A stretch of 43,223 bases of DNA from Kribbella albertanoniae (GTDB lineage: Bacteria; Actinomycetota; Actinomycetes; Propionibacteriales; Kribbellaceae): the NCBI RefSeq assembly GCF_004348455.1, contig NZ_SMKA01000040.1, forward strand, positions 1 to 43,223, given 5' to 3'. Made by a program: the position numbers and the translations under genes. Position 1 is the first letter of the stretch; each line of letters opens with the position of its first letter. Below are positions 16,276-25,499 of the stretch, piece after piece. The notes beneath the pieces were generated by a model. That model had not been told where the DNA came from and ran no database searches. It worked only from the letters and a program-made list of their open reading frames with translations.

Positions 16276-16408
16276 CACCTTGAGACTCCACCAACCATCT
16301 GGCCCCCGCCGAAATGGTCGAACCGTGCTCAAGGTCGAGCGGTTGGGGCACCTTGAGCACCGATCAACCGCCTGCTGGGCGCGCACGTGGTTGATCCGTG
16401 CTCAACGT
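16276..16408. repeat. Two dispersed copies of the 60-bp hairpin repeat
   Basis: Copy A is 16276-16335 and copy B 16349-16408. Both are 60 bp with a 13-bp linker, giving the same 73-bp period as the array at 1-567. Copy B has the best dyad of all: 16350-16369 pairs with 16389-16408 at 18 of 20 positions. Copy A keeps the CACCTTGAG and GTGCTCAAGGT ends but has a diverged middle. Confidence 0.92.
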
Positions 16409-16484
16409 CGTACCGGCTTGGGCCAGGTGGTCTTGTACGGCGTTCGCCCGTGGGCGCCCGGGGGTGGTGCCGGGCGCCTGGTGG

Positions 16485-17168
16485 CTAGGTGCGGTCCCGG
16501 CCTCGGTGGTGGTGGGGGGAGAGCATGTCTTCGAGCTGTTCTTCGGTTTCGTCGGCGGCTACGAAGAGGAGCTCGTCGTTGAGTTCGAGGGTGCCGTCCA
16601 GGTCCGGGCGGAGGACTCGGCCTTCGCGGAGGATGACGACCAGGGCGGTGTCGAGGGGCCAGTCGATGTCGCCTACTCGGCGGCCGATCATGGGGGAGTC
16701 CTCGGGGAGGGTGAGCTCCACGAGGTTGGCGTCGCCTTGGCGGAAGGTGAAGAGGCGGACCAGGTCTCCTACGGAGACTGCCTCTTCGACCAGGGCGGAC
16801 ATGATGCGGGGGGTGGAGACGGAGACGTCGACGCCCCAGGCCTCGTTGAACATCCACTCGTTGCGGGGGTGGTTGACCCGGGCAACGGTTCGGGGGACGC
16901 CGAACTCGGTTTTGGCGAGCAGGGAGACGACCAGGTTGACCTTGTCGTCGCCGGTGCTGGCGATGGCCACCTGGCAGCGCTGCAACGCGGCCTCCTCCAG
17001 GGAGGAGAGCTCGCAGGCGTCGGCCAGGAGCCACTCGGCGCGCGGGACCGACTCGGCCTTGATTGCCCGTGGGTCCTTGTCGATCAGGAGGACCTCGTGG
17101 CCGTTGTCCAGCAGTTCGCTGGCGATCGACCGGCCGACCTGGCCGGCCCCGGCGATGGCTACCCGCAT
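16485..17168 (-). CDS. TrkA/RCK potassium-uptake regulatory protein (CeoC-like)
   Basis: A 227-aa cytosolic regulator with an N-terminal Rossmann NAD(H)-binding TrkA_N domain (GAGQVG at residues 6-11, ending in an acidic LLIDKDP after strand two) and a C-terminal TrkA_C ligand-binding domain (about 135-215). Such proteins gate potassium channels or transporters in response to nucleotide. The ATG at 17168 is preferred over the adjacent GTG at 17171 because GGAG is then 5 bp upstream. It overlaps the stop of the upstream trkA by one base (TGATG). No TrkH/KtrB pore gene is present. Corresponds to Rv2692. Confidence 0.88.
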   Translation of the reverse strand: MRVAIAGAGQVGRSIASELLDNGHEVLLIDKDPRAIKAESVPRAEWLLADACELSSLEEAALQRCQVAIASTGDDKVNLVVSLLAKTEFGVPRTVARVNHPRNEWMFNEAWGVDVSVSTPRIMSALVEEAVSVGDLVRLFTFRQGDANLVELTLPEDSPMIGRRVGDIDWPLDTALVVILREGRVLRPDLDGTLELNDELLFVAADETEEQLEDMLSPHHHRGRDRT

Positions 17169-17830
17169 CACAGCTCCTCAGGCTTGGTGCCGAGCTGGGT
17201 CTCGATCGCGGCGGCGTCCCGCTCCAGCATCACGACGTGGACCAGGTCGCCCTCCTGGATGACCGTGTCGGCCTTGGGCAGCACGCCCTCGCCGAGCCGG
17301 GTCAGGAACGCGACCCGGGCACCGGTGGCCTTCTCGATGTCGAAGGCCAGCCGGCCGACCCACTCCGAGGCCACGTGCACCTCGGCGAGCCGGACCGTGT
17401 TGGACGGGTCGCGCCACTCCGGCTCCGAACCCTCGGGCAGCAGCCGGCGCATCATCTGGTCGACCGTCCAGCGGACCGTGCCGACGGTGGGGATGCCGAG
17501 CCGCTGGTAGACCTCGGCGCGGCCGGGGTCGTAGATCCGGGCCACGACGTTGCCGATCCCGAAGTTCTCCCGGGCGACGCGCGCGGCCAGGATGTTCGAG
17601 TTGTCGCCGTTGGAGACCGCGGCGAACGCCTCGGCCTCCTCGATCCCGGCGTCGATGAGCACCTCGCGGTCGAAGCCCATCCCGGTGACCGTGCGGCCGG
17701 TGAAGTTCGGGCTCAGCCGGCGGAAGGAGTCGGCGGACTGGTCGATGATCGCAACCGTATGGCCGCGCTTCTCGAGGTTTCTCGCCAGCGTCGAGCCGAC
17801 GCGGCCGCACCCCATGATGACGACGTGCAC
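17168..17830 (-). CDS. TrkA/RCK potassium-uptake regulatory protein (CeoB-like)
   Basis: A 220-aa TrkA protein, first of the tandem pair. The Rossmann motif is GCGRVG (residues 7-12) with AIIDQSADSF after the second strand. Conserved ARIYDPGRAEVYQRLGI is followed by a TrkA_C domain (from about 135). The GTG at 17830 (MHVVIMG) is chosen because AAGGAG lies 10 bp upstream and homology starts there. Probably forms hetero-oligomers with the second TrkA. It is transcribed away from the KimA-like permease gene. Confidence 0.88.
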   Translation of the reverse strand: MHVVIMGCGRVGSTLARNLEKRGHTVAIIDQSADSFRRLSPNFTGRTVTGMGFDREVLIDAGIEEAEAFAAVSNGDNSNILAARVARENFGIGNVVARIYDPGRAEVYQRLGIPTVGTVRWTVDQMMRRLLPEGSEPEWRDPSNTVRLAEVHVASEWVGRLAFDIEKATGARVAFLTRLGEGVLPKADTVIQEGDLVHVVMLERDAAAIETQLGTKPEEL

Positions 17831-17846
17831 TCGCTGATCACTCCTT

Positions 17847-17859
17847 GCCCCGTCGGGGC
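17847..17859. promoter_or_regulatory. 13-bp palindrome upstream of trkA pair
   Basis: GCCCCG and CGGGGC flank a single T, just upstream of the trkA ribosome binding site in the divergent region facing the permease gene. It could be an operator or a leader hairpin; no regulator is identified. Confidence 0.3.
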
Positions 17860-17910
17860 ACAATGGTCGGTTCGGCAGGGATAGACGCTACACCGGACCG
17901 GGGCTGCCTC

Positions 17911-17916
17911 TAACAT
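17911..17916 (+). promoter_or_regulatory. Putative -10 element, leaderless permease gene
   Basis: TAACAT matches TANNNT and ends 7 nt before the GTG at 17924, leaving no room for a ribosome binding site. The transcript should be leaderless. Confidence 0.45.
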
Positions 17917-17923
17917 CTCCCGT

Positions 17924-19954
17924 GTGACTCCCGCTCTCGGCGATATCGGTAAACGGCTGCTGCTCGGTCGCAAACTGCGCAGCACCCAGCTGGGTGAGAC
18001 GCTTTTGCCCAAGCGGCTCGCCCTTCCGGTGTTCGCCAGTGACGCTCTGTCCTCGGTCGCCTACGCACCTGACGAGATCTTCCTGACCCTGTCCCTGGCC
18101 GGTCTGGCCGCCTACAGCTTCTCCTGGAAGATCGGCCTGCTGGTCGCGTTCGTGATGCTCGTCGTGGTCGCGTCCTACCGGCAGAACGTGCACGCCTACC
18201 CGTCCGGCGGTGGCGACTACGAGGTCGCCACGGTCAACATCGGTCCGACGGCCGGTCTGACCGTGGCCAGCGCGCTGATGGTCGACTACGTGCTGACCGT
18301 GGCCGTGTCGATCTCGTCGGGGGTGCAGAACGCGAAGTCCGCGCTCCCGTTCCTGGCCGGCCACGAGGTGCCGGTCGGGGTCGGGCTGGTGCTGCTGCTG
18401 ACCGCGATGAACCTGCGCGGTGTCCGGGAGTCCGGGGCGTTCTTCGCAACGCCGACGTACATCTTCATGGCCGCGGTGATCGGCATGTCGCTGTGGGGCG
18501 TGATTCGATACTCGTTCGGCGACCTGCCGATGGCCGAGAGCGCCCAGTACGAGGTTCGGCCCGAACCGGGACACGAGGTGTTCAGCGGGCTCGCAGGGGT
18601 GTTCCTGCTGGCCCGGGCGTTCTCCTCGGGGTGTGCCGCACTGACCGGTGTCGAGGCGATCAGCAACGGCGTACCGGCGTTCCGGAAGCCGAAGAGCAAG
18701 AACGCGGCGACCACGCTGCTGCTGCTCGGCACGATCGCGGTCACGATGTTGATGAGCATCCTGTTCCTGGCCGACAAGATCCGGCTGCGGTTCGCCGAGG
18801 ACCCCGCGACGCAGCTGCTGGGTCCCGACGGTCAGCCGGTCGGCAGCGGTTATGCCCAGAAGACCGTGATCGCTCAGATCGCCGATTCGGTCTTCTCGAA
18901 CTTCCCTCCCGGTTTCTACCTGGTGATCGGCGCGACCATGCTGATCCTCGTGCTGGCCGCGAACACGGCGTTCAACGGTTTCCCGGTCCTGGGATCGATC
19001 CTGGCTCGCGACGGTTTCCTGCCGCGGCAGCTGCACACCCGCGGCGACCGGCTGGCCTACAGCAACGGCATCATCGTGCTGGCGCTCTGCGCGATCGGGC
19101 TGATCATCGCCTTCGACGCCGAGGTCACCAAGCTGATCCAGCTCTACATCGTCGGGGTGTTCGTCAGCTTCACGCTCAGCCAGTTCGGCATGATCCGGCA
19201 CTGGACCCGGCACCTGAAGAGCGAGACCGACGGCGGCAAGCGCCGGCAGATGATGCGGTCCCGGGTGATCAACACGGTCGGTCTCACGATGACCGCTGTC
19301 GTCCTGGTGATCGTGCTGATCACCAAGTTCACCCACGGCGCCTACATCGCGATCATCGCGATGGCGGTGCTCTTCCTGCTGATGAAGGGGATCCGGCGGC
19401 ACTACGACACGGTCGGTAAGCAGACGGCTGTCGACGGTGACGAGACGCTGATGCTGCCGTCCCGGGTGCACGCGATCGTGCTGGTCTCCAAGCTGCACAA
19501 GCCGACCCTGCGGGCGCTGGCCTTCGCCAAGGCGGCCCGGCCGTACACGGTCGAGGCGGTCACGGTGGACGTCGACCGCGCCGAGTCCGACGTACTCCAG
19601 GCGGAGTGGGACCGGATGGGGATCCCGATCCCGCTGAAGCGCCTCGCGTCGCCGTACCGGGAGATCACCCGGCCGATCCTGCAGTACGTGCGGGACATCC
19701 GCAGGCAGTCGCCGCGGGACGTGGTGATGGTCTACATCCCCGAGTACGTGGTCGGACACTGGTGGGAACACGCCCTGCACAACCAGAGCGCACTGCGGCT
19801 CAAGGGGCGGCTCTTGTTCACACCTGGTGTCATGGTTACGTCCGTTCCTTACCAGCTGATCTCGTCGCAGGCTGCGGAGGAGCGGCAGGACCGGGAGGAA
19901 CGAGTGGCCGGACAGGTACGCCGCGGGGCCCGCAAGTCGTCAGGAGATCGGTGA
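17924..19954 (+). CDS. APC-superfamily permease, KimA-like potassium importer
   Basis: A 676-aa permease with 12 predicted membrane helices (to about residue 490) and a soluble C-terminal domain (about 500-650), the layout of KimA (formerly YdaO) of B. subtilis. The start of helix 1, FASDALSSVAYAPDEI, keeps the Asp and Tyr (D40 and Y47) that I recall as potassium-site residues in KimA (D36 and Y43), with the same spacing. Placement opposite two TrkA genes supports potassium transport. Rv2690c holds this position in M. tuberculosis. Its stop overlaps the next start (GTGA at 19951-19954). An amino-acid permease is the alternative. Confidence 0.82.
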   Translation: MTPALGDIGKRLLLGRKLRSTQLGETLLPKRLALPVFASDALSSVAYAPDEIFLTLSLAGLAAYSFSWKIGLLVAFVMLVVVASYRQNVHAYPSGGGDYEVATVNIGPTAGLTVASALMVDYVLTVAVSISSGVQNAKSALPFLAGHEVPVGVGLVLLLTAMNLRGVRESGAFFATPTYIFMAAVIGMSLWGVIRYSFGDLPMAESAQYEVRPEPGHEVFSGLAGVFLLARAFSSGCAALTGVEAISNGVPAFRKPKSKNAATTLLLLGTIAVTMLMSILFLADKIRLRFAEDPATQLLGPDGQPVGSGYAQKTVIAQIADSVFSNFPPGFYLVIGATMLILVLAANTAFNGFPVLGSILARDGFLPRQLHTRGDRLAYSNGIIVLALCAIGLIIAFDAEVTKLIQLYIVGVFVSFTLSQFGMIRHWTRHLKSETDGGKRRQMMRSRVINTVGLTMTAVVLVIVLITKFTHGAYIAIIAMAVLFLLMKGIRRHYDTVGKQTAVDGDETLMLPSRVHAIVLVSKLHKPTLRALAFAKAARPYTVEAVTVDVDRAESDVLQAEWDRMGIPIPLKRLASPYREITRPILQYVRDIRRQSPRDVVMVYIPEYVVGHWWEHALHNQSALRLKGRLLFTPGVMVTSVPYQLISSQAAEERQDREERVAGQVRRGARKSSGDR

Positions 19955-21141
19955 CAGCCGAAAACGCCGAAAACACAGCCGAGAGCATCGTCGGTACGGT
20001 GGTTGAGGTCGAAGTAGGACCAGTGGCGCACGGCGGCCACTGCGTGGCGCGGTACGAAGGACAGGTCGTCTTCGTCCGCCACGCGCTCCCGGGTGAGCTG
20101 GTGCATGCCCGGATCACCGAGCAGACCGCGAAGTACCTGCGGGCTGACGCCGTACAGGTGCTGACGCCGTCACCGCAGCGCATCGAGCCGCCGTGCCCGT
20201 ACGCCGGTCCTGGGTTGTGCGGTGGTTGCGACTTCCAGCACGCCAACATCGTCGAGCAGCGCCGTCTGAAGGCCACCGTGGTCTCCGACACGCTCCGGCG
20301 CATCGGTGGGATCGAGCGGACGGTGGTGATGGAGTCACCAGGGGATGAGGGGCTCGGCTGGCGGACACGACAGCGGTACGCCGTTGTCGACGGCCGACCG
20401 GGGATGCGTGCACACCGTTCCCACGAGCTGATCCCGATCGACCAGTGTCTGATCGCCCACCCGGCGACTCCGGATGTGCTGGGGCAGCGGTGGCCGGGAG
20501 CGACCTCCGTGCAGGCGGTGGTGTCGTCTGAGGGCAAGACCGCCGTACTGACCGACTCGACGCCAGCTGGCCGGGTTGTCGAGGTTGTGCGGAACCGGCG
20601 GTTCCGGGTGGAGGCCGGTGGCTTCTGGCAGGTGCACCCGGCCGCTCCGGAGACGCTGGTGGACGCTGTGATGAGCGGACTGGAGCCTGTGGCCGGGGAG
20701 TCGGCTCTGGACCTGTACTCCGGTGTAGGGCTGTTTGCGGCCTTCCTGGCCGAGGCTGGCTGCACGGTGCTGGCGGTGGAGGGTGACAAGGACGCGGTCA
20801 AGAACGCGCGGCGCAACCTGCACGACCTGCCGAGCGTGACCCTCGAGGCCGGTGACGTGGACCGGGTGCTCAACACCGCGGCCGGGCAGGGGCTCGAGCA
20901 CGTCGACCTGGTCGTGCTGGATCCGCCACGGACGGGTGCCGGGAAGGACGTCGTACGGCGAATTGCCGCGCTCTCGCCTCGGCGGATTGCGTATGTGGCG
21001 TGTGACCCGGCGGCGTTGGCGCGGGATCTGAAGACCTTCGGGCGGCTCGGGTACGGGATCGCGTCCCTGCGGGCATTCGATCTGTTCGGGATGACACACC
21101 ACATCGAGTGCGTCGCGGTGTTGCAGCCTGTGGACAGCTGA
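19951..21141 (+). CDS. TRAM-domain 23S rRNA (uracil-5-)-methyltransferase, RlmD/TrmA type
   Basis: A 396-aa SAM-dependent RNA methyltransferase. The N-terminal TRAM domain (residues 12-70) is followed by four cysteines, C82, C90, C93 and C166, in the positions that bind [4Fe-4S] in RlmD. Then come the SAM-binding LDLYSGVGLFA, the LDPPRTGAG motif and the nucleophile region YVACDPAALARD (C351). These support 5-methyluridine formation in rRNA or tRNA; the exact site cannot be assigned. The GTG start has GGAGA 5 bp upstream and overlaps the permease stop. Matches Rv2689c. Confidence 0.9.
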   Translation: MTAENAENTAESIVGTVVEVEVGPVAHGGHCVARYEGQVVFVRHALPGELVHARITEQTAKYLRADAVQVLTPSPQRIEPPCPYAGPGLCGGCDFQHANIVEQRRLKATVVSDTLRRIGGIERTVVMESPGDEGLGWRTRQRYAVVDGRPGMRAHRSHELIPIDQCLIAHPATPDVLGQRWPGATSVQAVVSSEGKTAVLTDSTPAGRVVEVVRNRRFRVEAGGFWQVHPAAPETLVDAVMSGLEPVAGESALDLYSGVGLFAAFLAEAGCTVLAVEGDKDAVKNARRNLHDLPSVTLEAGDVDRVLNTAAGQGLEHVDLVVLDPPRTGAGKDVVRRIAALSPRRIAYVACDPAALARDLKTFGRLGYGIASLRAFDLFGMTHHIECVAVLQPVDS

Positions 21142-21143
21142 GT

Positions 21144-21171
21144 GGTGACTGTCCGAACGCTCGGGTAGCGT
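21144..21171 (+). promoter_or_regulatory. Putative promoter of the 1427-aa protein gene
   Basis: GTGACT (-35, 21144-21149), a 16-bp spacer and TAGCGT (-10, 21166-21171) precede a leader of roughly 28 nt with GGAGA 6 bp before the ATG at 21206. Confidence 0.45.
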
Positions 21172-21205
21172 GCTGGGTCTGGATTCCAATGCGCTGGAGA
21201 CCTGA

Positions 21206-24200
21206 ATGCCGCTCGTTGATCTCGACGACCCGGAGGAGTTGCGCGCTCGCTGGAGCGCGCTGGCCGCCGTGTCTCACGCCACCGGTTTCGACCGGCGGTG
21301 GTACGCCGATGCCGGCGGTTGCTACCACCAGGACGAGACCGGCTCGATCCTGCGCCTCCAGCCTCTCGGCGACGGCCGGGCGGTGCTGTTCGGCTACCAG
21401 ACTCAGCACAGCCAGACCGCAGGCTCGGACCTGCTGGCCGGATCGCCTGAGTGGATCGGCCAGCCCGAGGTGCGGCAGCGGCTCGCGGCGGGGGAGCTGG
21501 GGTTCGTCTACGGCGCCTTCAACGGCACCTGGGCGCGCGCGGCGTACGAGGGTGACCCGTGGGAGCCGGTGCCGGACGGCTTCCTGCAGATCGGCGGCTG
21601 GATCACCTCCGAGGAGGACTCCGCCCGCGAGATGATCGAGTGGGTCGCCGAGTGGGCCGACTACCTCGGCGGTCTCGACGAGTTGCTCCCGGCCGGTATC
21701 GCGCTGATCCGGACCGGCGGTGCCATTACGCCGGAGGCGCTGAGCGCGTTCTTCGCGCCGTTCGCCATCGACCCGCGGTCGCCGGTGCAGCCGAACATTC
21801 CGGTCGGGGTGGCGGCGGCCCGGGAGTTCATGCCCGGTGGGGCGCCTGCTGTGGATCTCGATGACACGCCGCCGGCTGGAGTGCCGAATCTTGCAGTCGC
21901 GGAAAAGTTTCCGTCCGGGCCTGACGTGGGTGTGGGTTCGGTCGTTGAGCCTGGCGTGACTGGAGCACGCGACGACGGACGGGCGGGGTACGACGAGGAA
22001 TCCTTCGTCGTTCCGCCTGGTATCAGCCCGTTCACCGGGCAGCCGATCACCACCGACACCGGTGGTATTCCGCTCGAGTCCGGTCAGCCCGCGGCGTACC
22101 AGCAGGTGCCTTTCGGTCGTGACGACACACCGAAGCCCGACGAGTACGGCGTTGTCGGCAAGAAGCAGGGTTGGCTCCGCCGCCGTAAACAGGACGAACC
22201 GCCGGCGCCGGCCGCCCAACCCGCCGCTCCGGCGCTCGGCTCGTACGTCCCGACGGACGTCCCCGACAACGGCCTCCCGTACAACCGCCTGCCCTCCTCG
22301 GAGCCCCCACGCGTAGGCGACGGCCGCCACGAGGGCGACGACTTCTACGCCAGCCTCTTCGCCGACACCCCCGCAACCCCCACGCCCGACCAAGACTGGG
22401 AAACCGCCGAACAACCCGTCTGGTCCGACGCCGACGCCACCAACGAATACACCCCCTTCCAAGACACGGCACCCCCCGCCCAACCGTCGGGGCAGGGTGG
22501 ACCCGTCGGCCAGTCGCCGTTCGCGCCGGCGCCCTCCGACCTGGACGCAACCGCCGAACGCCCAGCCATCGACCCGGACGCGACAGCAGCCCACTCCCCG
22601 TTCGCTCCCGCCTCGGATCCAGACGCAACGGCTGCGCACGCGCCCTTTGCTCCCGGGTCGGATCCGGAGGCGACGGTTGCGCATTCGCCGTTTGCGCCGG
22701 CGCCGGCTGCGGACGGAAGGGCGGCGTACGCCCCGGGTGACCCCGATGCGACGGCAGCTCACTCACCGTTCGCTCCCCCGTCCGGGCCCGCGGATGGTTC
22801 GCCGCCGGACGCCGGCCAGGCGAACGGCTGGGACGGCCCTGCCTGGATCGACGGCGAATGGGTCGAATCCCCGCCGGCCCCCAACGGGTCTGCCTCCAGC
22901 CCCGCCGGCCCTCCGGCGGCGCCCGGCTCCGCAAACCCTGCAGCGCCTGGTGCGGCGAGCACCTCAGGACCCAGCGCACCTGGAGCGGCGGACACCGCAG
23001 GACCCAGCACGCCTGGAGCGGCGAGCACCTCAGGACCCAGCGCACCTGGAGCGGCGAACACCGCAGGACCCAGCACGCCTGGTACGGCGGCCGCCGAGTA
23101 CCCGACCGCCTCGGCGCTCGACTTCTCGAGCCACGAACCCAGCAGCCCGGCTCCTGCGTTCCCCGAGGACAGCCCGGCTACTGCATTTGCCGATGACGAC
23201 GAGGCGCCCACCGCCGAGATCGCCGTAGTCCCCGCCGACGAGCCGGCCTCCTTCACCGGCCCGTCGCCCTTCGCTCTCCCGGCAACCGACCCCACCGGCC
23301 AGCCAGCCGATCCCACGCCGCCGCCCGCCGCTCCGGATCGCCCCGAGCCGACCGCAAGCACGGCCAGCCCCTTCGCGCCCCACCAAAGTCAGCCCCAGGC
23401 AGCGAACCCTGCGGCGGTCGACACAGCTCCGCCCGCACAGCGCCCGACCGAGCCAGCCCGTACGCCGTCCGACCAGTACCCGCCGAATCCCGCCTACCCG
23501 AGTGCTCCGCAGGAAAGTCCGTTCGCGCAGCACCCTGGTGAGGCCGCCGAGGCGAGCCCGTTCGCCGGGCAGCACGGCGAGCCCGTCGGCGGAAACCCGT
23601 TTGCGCCGACACCAGCCGCATTTGCCGAGGCCGGGCCGCTCACACGTCAGTCGGCCGACTCGCACGAGGGCGGTCCAACTGCGGGCCGGTCGGATGAGCC
23701 CGTCGAGGGAAGCCAGTTCGCCCAGGACGCTGAGCTGGACGACGAGACCGCTGAGATCCCGGTGATCGTCGAAGCCTCGACGGATCAATACCCTGAAGCT
23801 CAGGTTGAGCCTCACCCGCAGCCGGGTCCCTGGCCGCAGCCCACGGATCCGCAGCCTGCGCCCACGCCTCATCCGTCCCCGGATCCGCGCCCGGCACCGG
23901 GCCCCGACCCGTATCCCGCACCCGGCCCGGATCCGTACCCCCGTCCGACGCCCGAGCCACAGCCGGATCCGTACCCGCATCCGACACCAGAACCGACCCC
24001 TGCTCCGGATCCCACACCCGCTCCGGATCCAACGCCGTACCCTGCTCCAGATCCGACTCCGCGTCCCGGTCCGGAGCCAACGCCGCACCCCCAACCGACG
24101 CCGTACCCCGATCCGACGCCGCGCCCCGGTCCGACGCCGCGTCCCGGTCCGGAGCCGACGCGGTACCCCGGCCCGGATCCGACGCCGTACCCGACGCCTG

Positions 24201-25489
24201 AGCCGAATCCGTACCCCGGGCCGAATCCCACGCCGTACCCAGGTCCCGATCCGACGCCTTACCCGGGCCCGGATCCCACGCCGTACCCCGCTCCGGATCC
24301 GACGCCGTACCCGACACCTGAGCCGAATCCGTACCCCGGTCCGGTGCCGACGCCGTACCCGGATCCCGATCCGACGCCTTACCCCGGTCCGGACCCGACG
24401 CCGTACCCGACGCCTGAGCCGATGCCTCGGCCTGAGCCGGAGCCGGTGCCCCAGCCGGTGCCGCCGCCTGAGCCGGGGCCTGTGCCTGAGCCGAGTGAGC
24501 CGTCTCCGTGGCCGGATGCGCAGCCGCGTCCGGTTGCGTCCGAGGATGAGCCGACTGGGGTTATCGCGGCGGTTGAGGCCGGGCAGCAGGCGGGTGGCGA
24601 GCGCAACCCGTGGCAGCCCACTGCTGCCTCGGATGCGTTGACTCGTGCGCCTGAGGTTGCGGCCGGCATGCCTGTTGATACTCGGTCCCAGTCCGACGAC
24701 GACCGGTATGCCGCGGAGCCACACGCTCAGAACGAGCACCTGGAGCACGTACAGAACGGGCACCTGGAGCACGCTCAGAACGAGCACCTGGAGCACGCAC
24801 AGAACGGGCACCTGGAGTACGACGAGGAGTGGCCGGAGGATTCGGATGAGCCGACCGGGGTGATCCCGGCGGTCTTCGAGGATGAGCGTTTCGGGGACGA
24901 AGACCACGCGCAGAAGCCGGCGGCAGCAGTGCTGGGGGCGTTGGCTGGTGTGGGTGGGATGTCCATCCCGGGGCTTGGGTTGGTGGGATCCGATGGGCCC
25001 GCCGTCGAGTTGGTGCCCGGCTCGCTCGAGGAAGCGATGCGCGCCGAGCGCGAGCAGACGCGACCGCGGCCAAAGAGGTCACCGGCGTTCGATGCGCTCC
25101 ACGCCTGGTGCCGGGCGCGGACCGCGATCGTGCCATCGGGGTTCACGATTCAGGTGCAGGTGCTCGATCCGGGCACGCCGTCGTACCGGTTCGATCTGGA
25201 GCCTCCCGAGGTCGACGACCCCGAGTTCGCGGCCGACAAGCTCAGCGGACTGCTCGGCGATCTTTGGCTGACCGAGGCGCAAGGCGAGCATGGCGGTTGG
25301 TTGTTCGCGCGGTTCGACGCGGCCGGCCGCACGCTGCGGATCGACCGTTGGTACGACCAGGTGCCCGACTGGTGGGACACCCCGGTCGAGTCGCGACTGG
25401 ACGTCGGCAACCTGGCCCGTCGCCTGGCAGCGCGTGATCCGCAGTGGCAGCCGTCGTACGTGGAGAAGCTGTACACCAACGCGAGATAG
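21206..25489 (+). CDS. Large two-domain protein with a very long proline-rich disordered linker
   Basis: Not recognised. The 1427-aa product has no signal peptide or membrane helix. Residues 1-215 form a folded, Trp-rich domain ([26 protein letters not shown]). About 216-1285 is low complexity: AHSPFAP-DATA repeats (about 440-530), [15 protein letters not shown] repeats (about 580-630), an X-Pro rod (about 868-1091) and [16 protein letters not shown] octapeptides (about 1173-1205). Four acidic T-x-x-I motifs lie at T669, T848, T1117 and T1217. The last 140 residues form a second domain ([31 protein letters not shown]). The ATG has GGAGA 6 bp upstream. A cytosolic scaffold is a guess. Confidence 0.85.
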   Translation: MPLVDLDDPEELRARWSALAAVSHATGFDRRWYADAGGCYHQDETGSILRLQPLGDGRAVLFGYQTQHSQTAGSDLLAGSPEWIGQPEVRQRLAAGELGFVYGAFNGTWARAAYEGDPWEPVPDGFLQIGGWITSEEDSAREMIEWVAEWADYLGGLDELLPAGIALIRTGGAITPEALSAFFAPFAIDPRSPVQPNIPVGVAAAREFMPGGAPAVDLDDTPPAGVPNLAVAEKFPSGPDVGVGSVVEPGVTGARDDGRAGYDEESFVVPPGISPFTGQPITTDTGGIPLESGQPAAYQQVPFGRDDTPKPDEYGVVGKKQGWLRRRKQDEPPAPAAQPAAPALGSYVPTDVPDNGLPYNRLPSSEPPRVGDGRHEGDDFYASLFADTPATPTPDQDWETAEQPVWSDADATNEYTPFQDTAPPAQPSGQGGPVGQSPFAPAPSDLDATAERPAIDPDATAAHSPFAPASDPDATAAHAPFAPGSDPEATVAHSPFAPAPAADGRAAYAPGDPDATAAHSPFAPPSGPADGSPPDAGQANGWDGPAWIDGEWVESPPAPNGSASSPAGPPAAPGSANPAAPGAASTSGPSAPGAADTAGPSTPGAASTSGPSAPGAANTAGPSTPGTAAAEYPTASALDFSSHEPSSPAPAFPEDSPATAFADDDEAPTAEIAVVPADEPASFTGPSPFALPATDPTGQPADPTPPPAAPDRPEPTASTASPFAPHQSQPQAANPAAVDTAPPAQRPTEPARTPSDQYPPNPAYPSAPQESPFAQHPGEAAEASPFAGQHGEPVGGNPFAPTPAAFAEAGPLTRQSADSHEGGPTAGRSDEPVEGSQFAQDAELDDETAEIPVIVEASTDQYPEAQVEPHPQPGPWPQPTDPQPAPTPHPSPDPRPAPGPDPYPAPGPDPYPRPTPEPQPDPYPHPTPEPTPAPDPTPAPDPTPYPAPDPTPRPGPEPTPHPQPTPYPDPTPRPGPTPRPGPEPTRYPGPDPTPYPTPEPNPYPGPNPTPYPGPDPTPYPGPDPTPYPAPDPTPYPTPEPNPYPGPVPTPYPDPDPTPYPGPDPTPYPTPEPMPRPEPEPVPQPVPPPEPGPVPEPSEPSPWPDAQPRPVASEDEPTGVIAAVEAGQQAGGERNPWQPTAASDALTRAPEVAAGMPVDTRSQSDDDRYAAEPHAQNEHLEHVQNGHLEHAQNEHLEHAQNGHLEYDEEWPEDSDEPTGVIPAVFEDERFGDEDHAQKPAAAVLGALAGVGGMSIPGLGLVGSDGPAVELVPGSLEEAMRAEREQTRPRPKRSPAFDALHAWCRARTAIVPSGFTIQVQVLDPGTPSYRFDLEPPEVDDPEFAADKLSGLLGDLWLTEAQGEHGGWLFARFDAAGRTLRIDRWYDQVPDWWDTPVESRLDVGNLARRLAARDPQWQPSYVEKLYTNAR
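23810..24480 (+). repeat. X-Pro-encoding repeat tract inside the 1427-aa protein gene
   Basis: About 670 bp of imperfect 30-nt repeats encode [13 protein letters not shown] units in which nearly every second residue is proline. CCGGATCC, CCGACGCCGTACCC and similar strings recur, so the DNA itself is repetitive and prone to length change. Confidence 0.85.
24727..24820 (+). repeat. 24/48-nt repeats encoding [12 protein letters not shown] octapeptides
   Basis: Four near-identical 24-nt units (AACGAGCACCTGGAGCACG and AACGGGCACCTGGAGCACG variants) alternate, giving a 48-nt period. They encode alternating NEHLEHxQ and NGHLEHAQ, a His/Glu-rich, probably helical segment. Confidence 0.85.
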
Positions 25490-25492
25490 CGT
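25487..25492 (+). promoter_or_regulatory. Putative -10 element, leaderless LLM oxidoreductase gene
   Basis: TAGCGT begins at the TAG stop of the preceding gene and ends 7 nt before the ATG at 25500, so the transcript should be leaderless. Confidence 0.45.
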
Positions 25493-25499
25493 TGTCCGC

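Larger units (their letters stand above)
15806..16484. other. 679-bp non-coding region rich in repeats and hairpins
   Basis: Lies between convergent DUF3159 and trkA genes. In order it holds a 10-bp-stem hairpin (15878-15907), a diverged tandem duplication (15911-16050), three GAGGGGAGA direct repeats ending in a hairpin with T-run (16075-16158), a small hairpin GCGACC/GGTCGC (16249-16263), and two copies of the repeat family found at 1-567. Open frames here have no family resemblance and appear to be chance. Confidence 0.6.

Noticed and set aside
15806..16484. Remnant insertion sequence or integration site
   Set aside because: Repeats and hairpins are plentiful, but there is no transposase fragment, tRNA end or target duplication.
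17888..19780. Long minus-strand open frame (about 630 codons) opposite the permease
   Set aside because: It mirrors the codon bias of the real gene, is His/Arg/Asp-rich and has no domain. The same applies to long antisense frames over sbcC, the 1427-aa protein, aconitase, the antiporter and the MFS gene.
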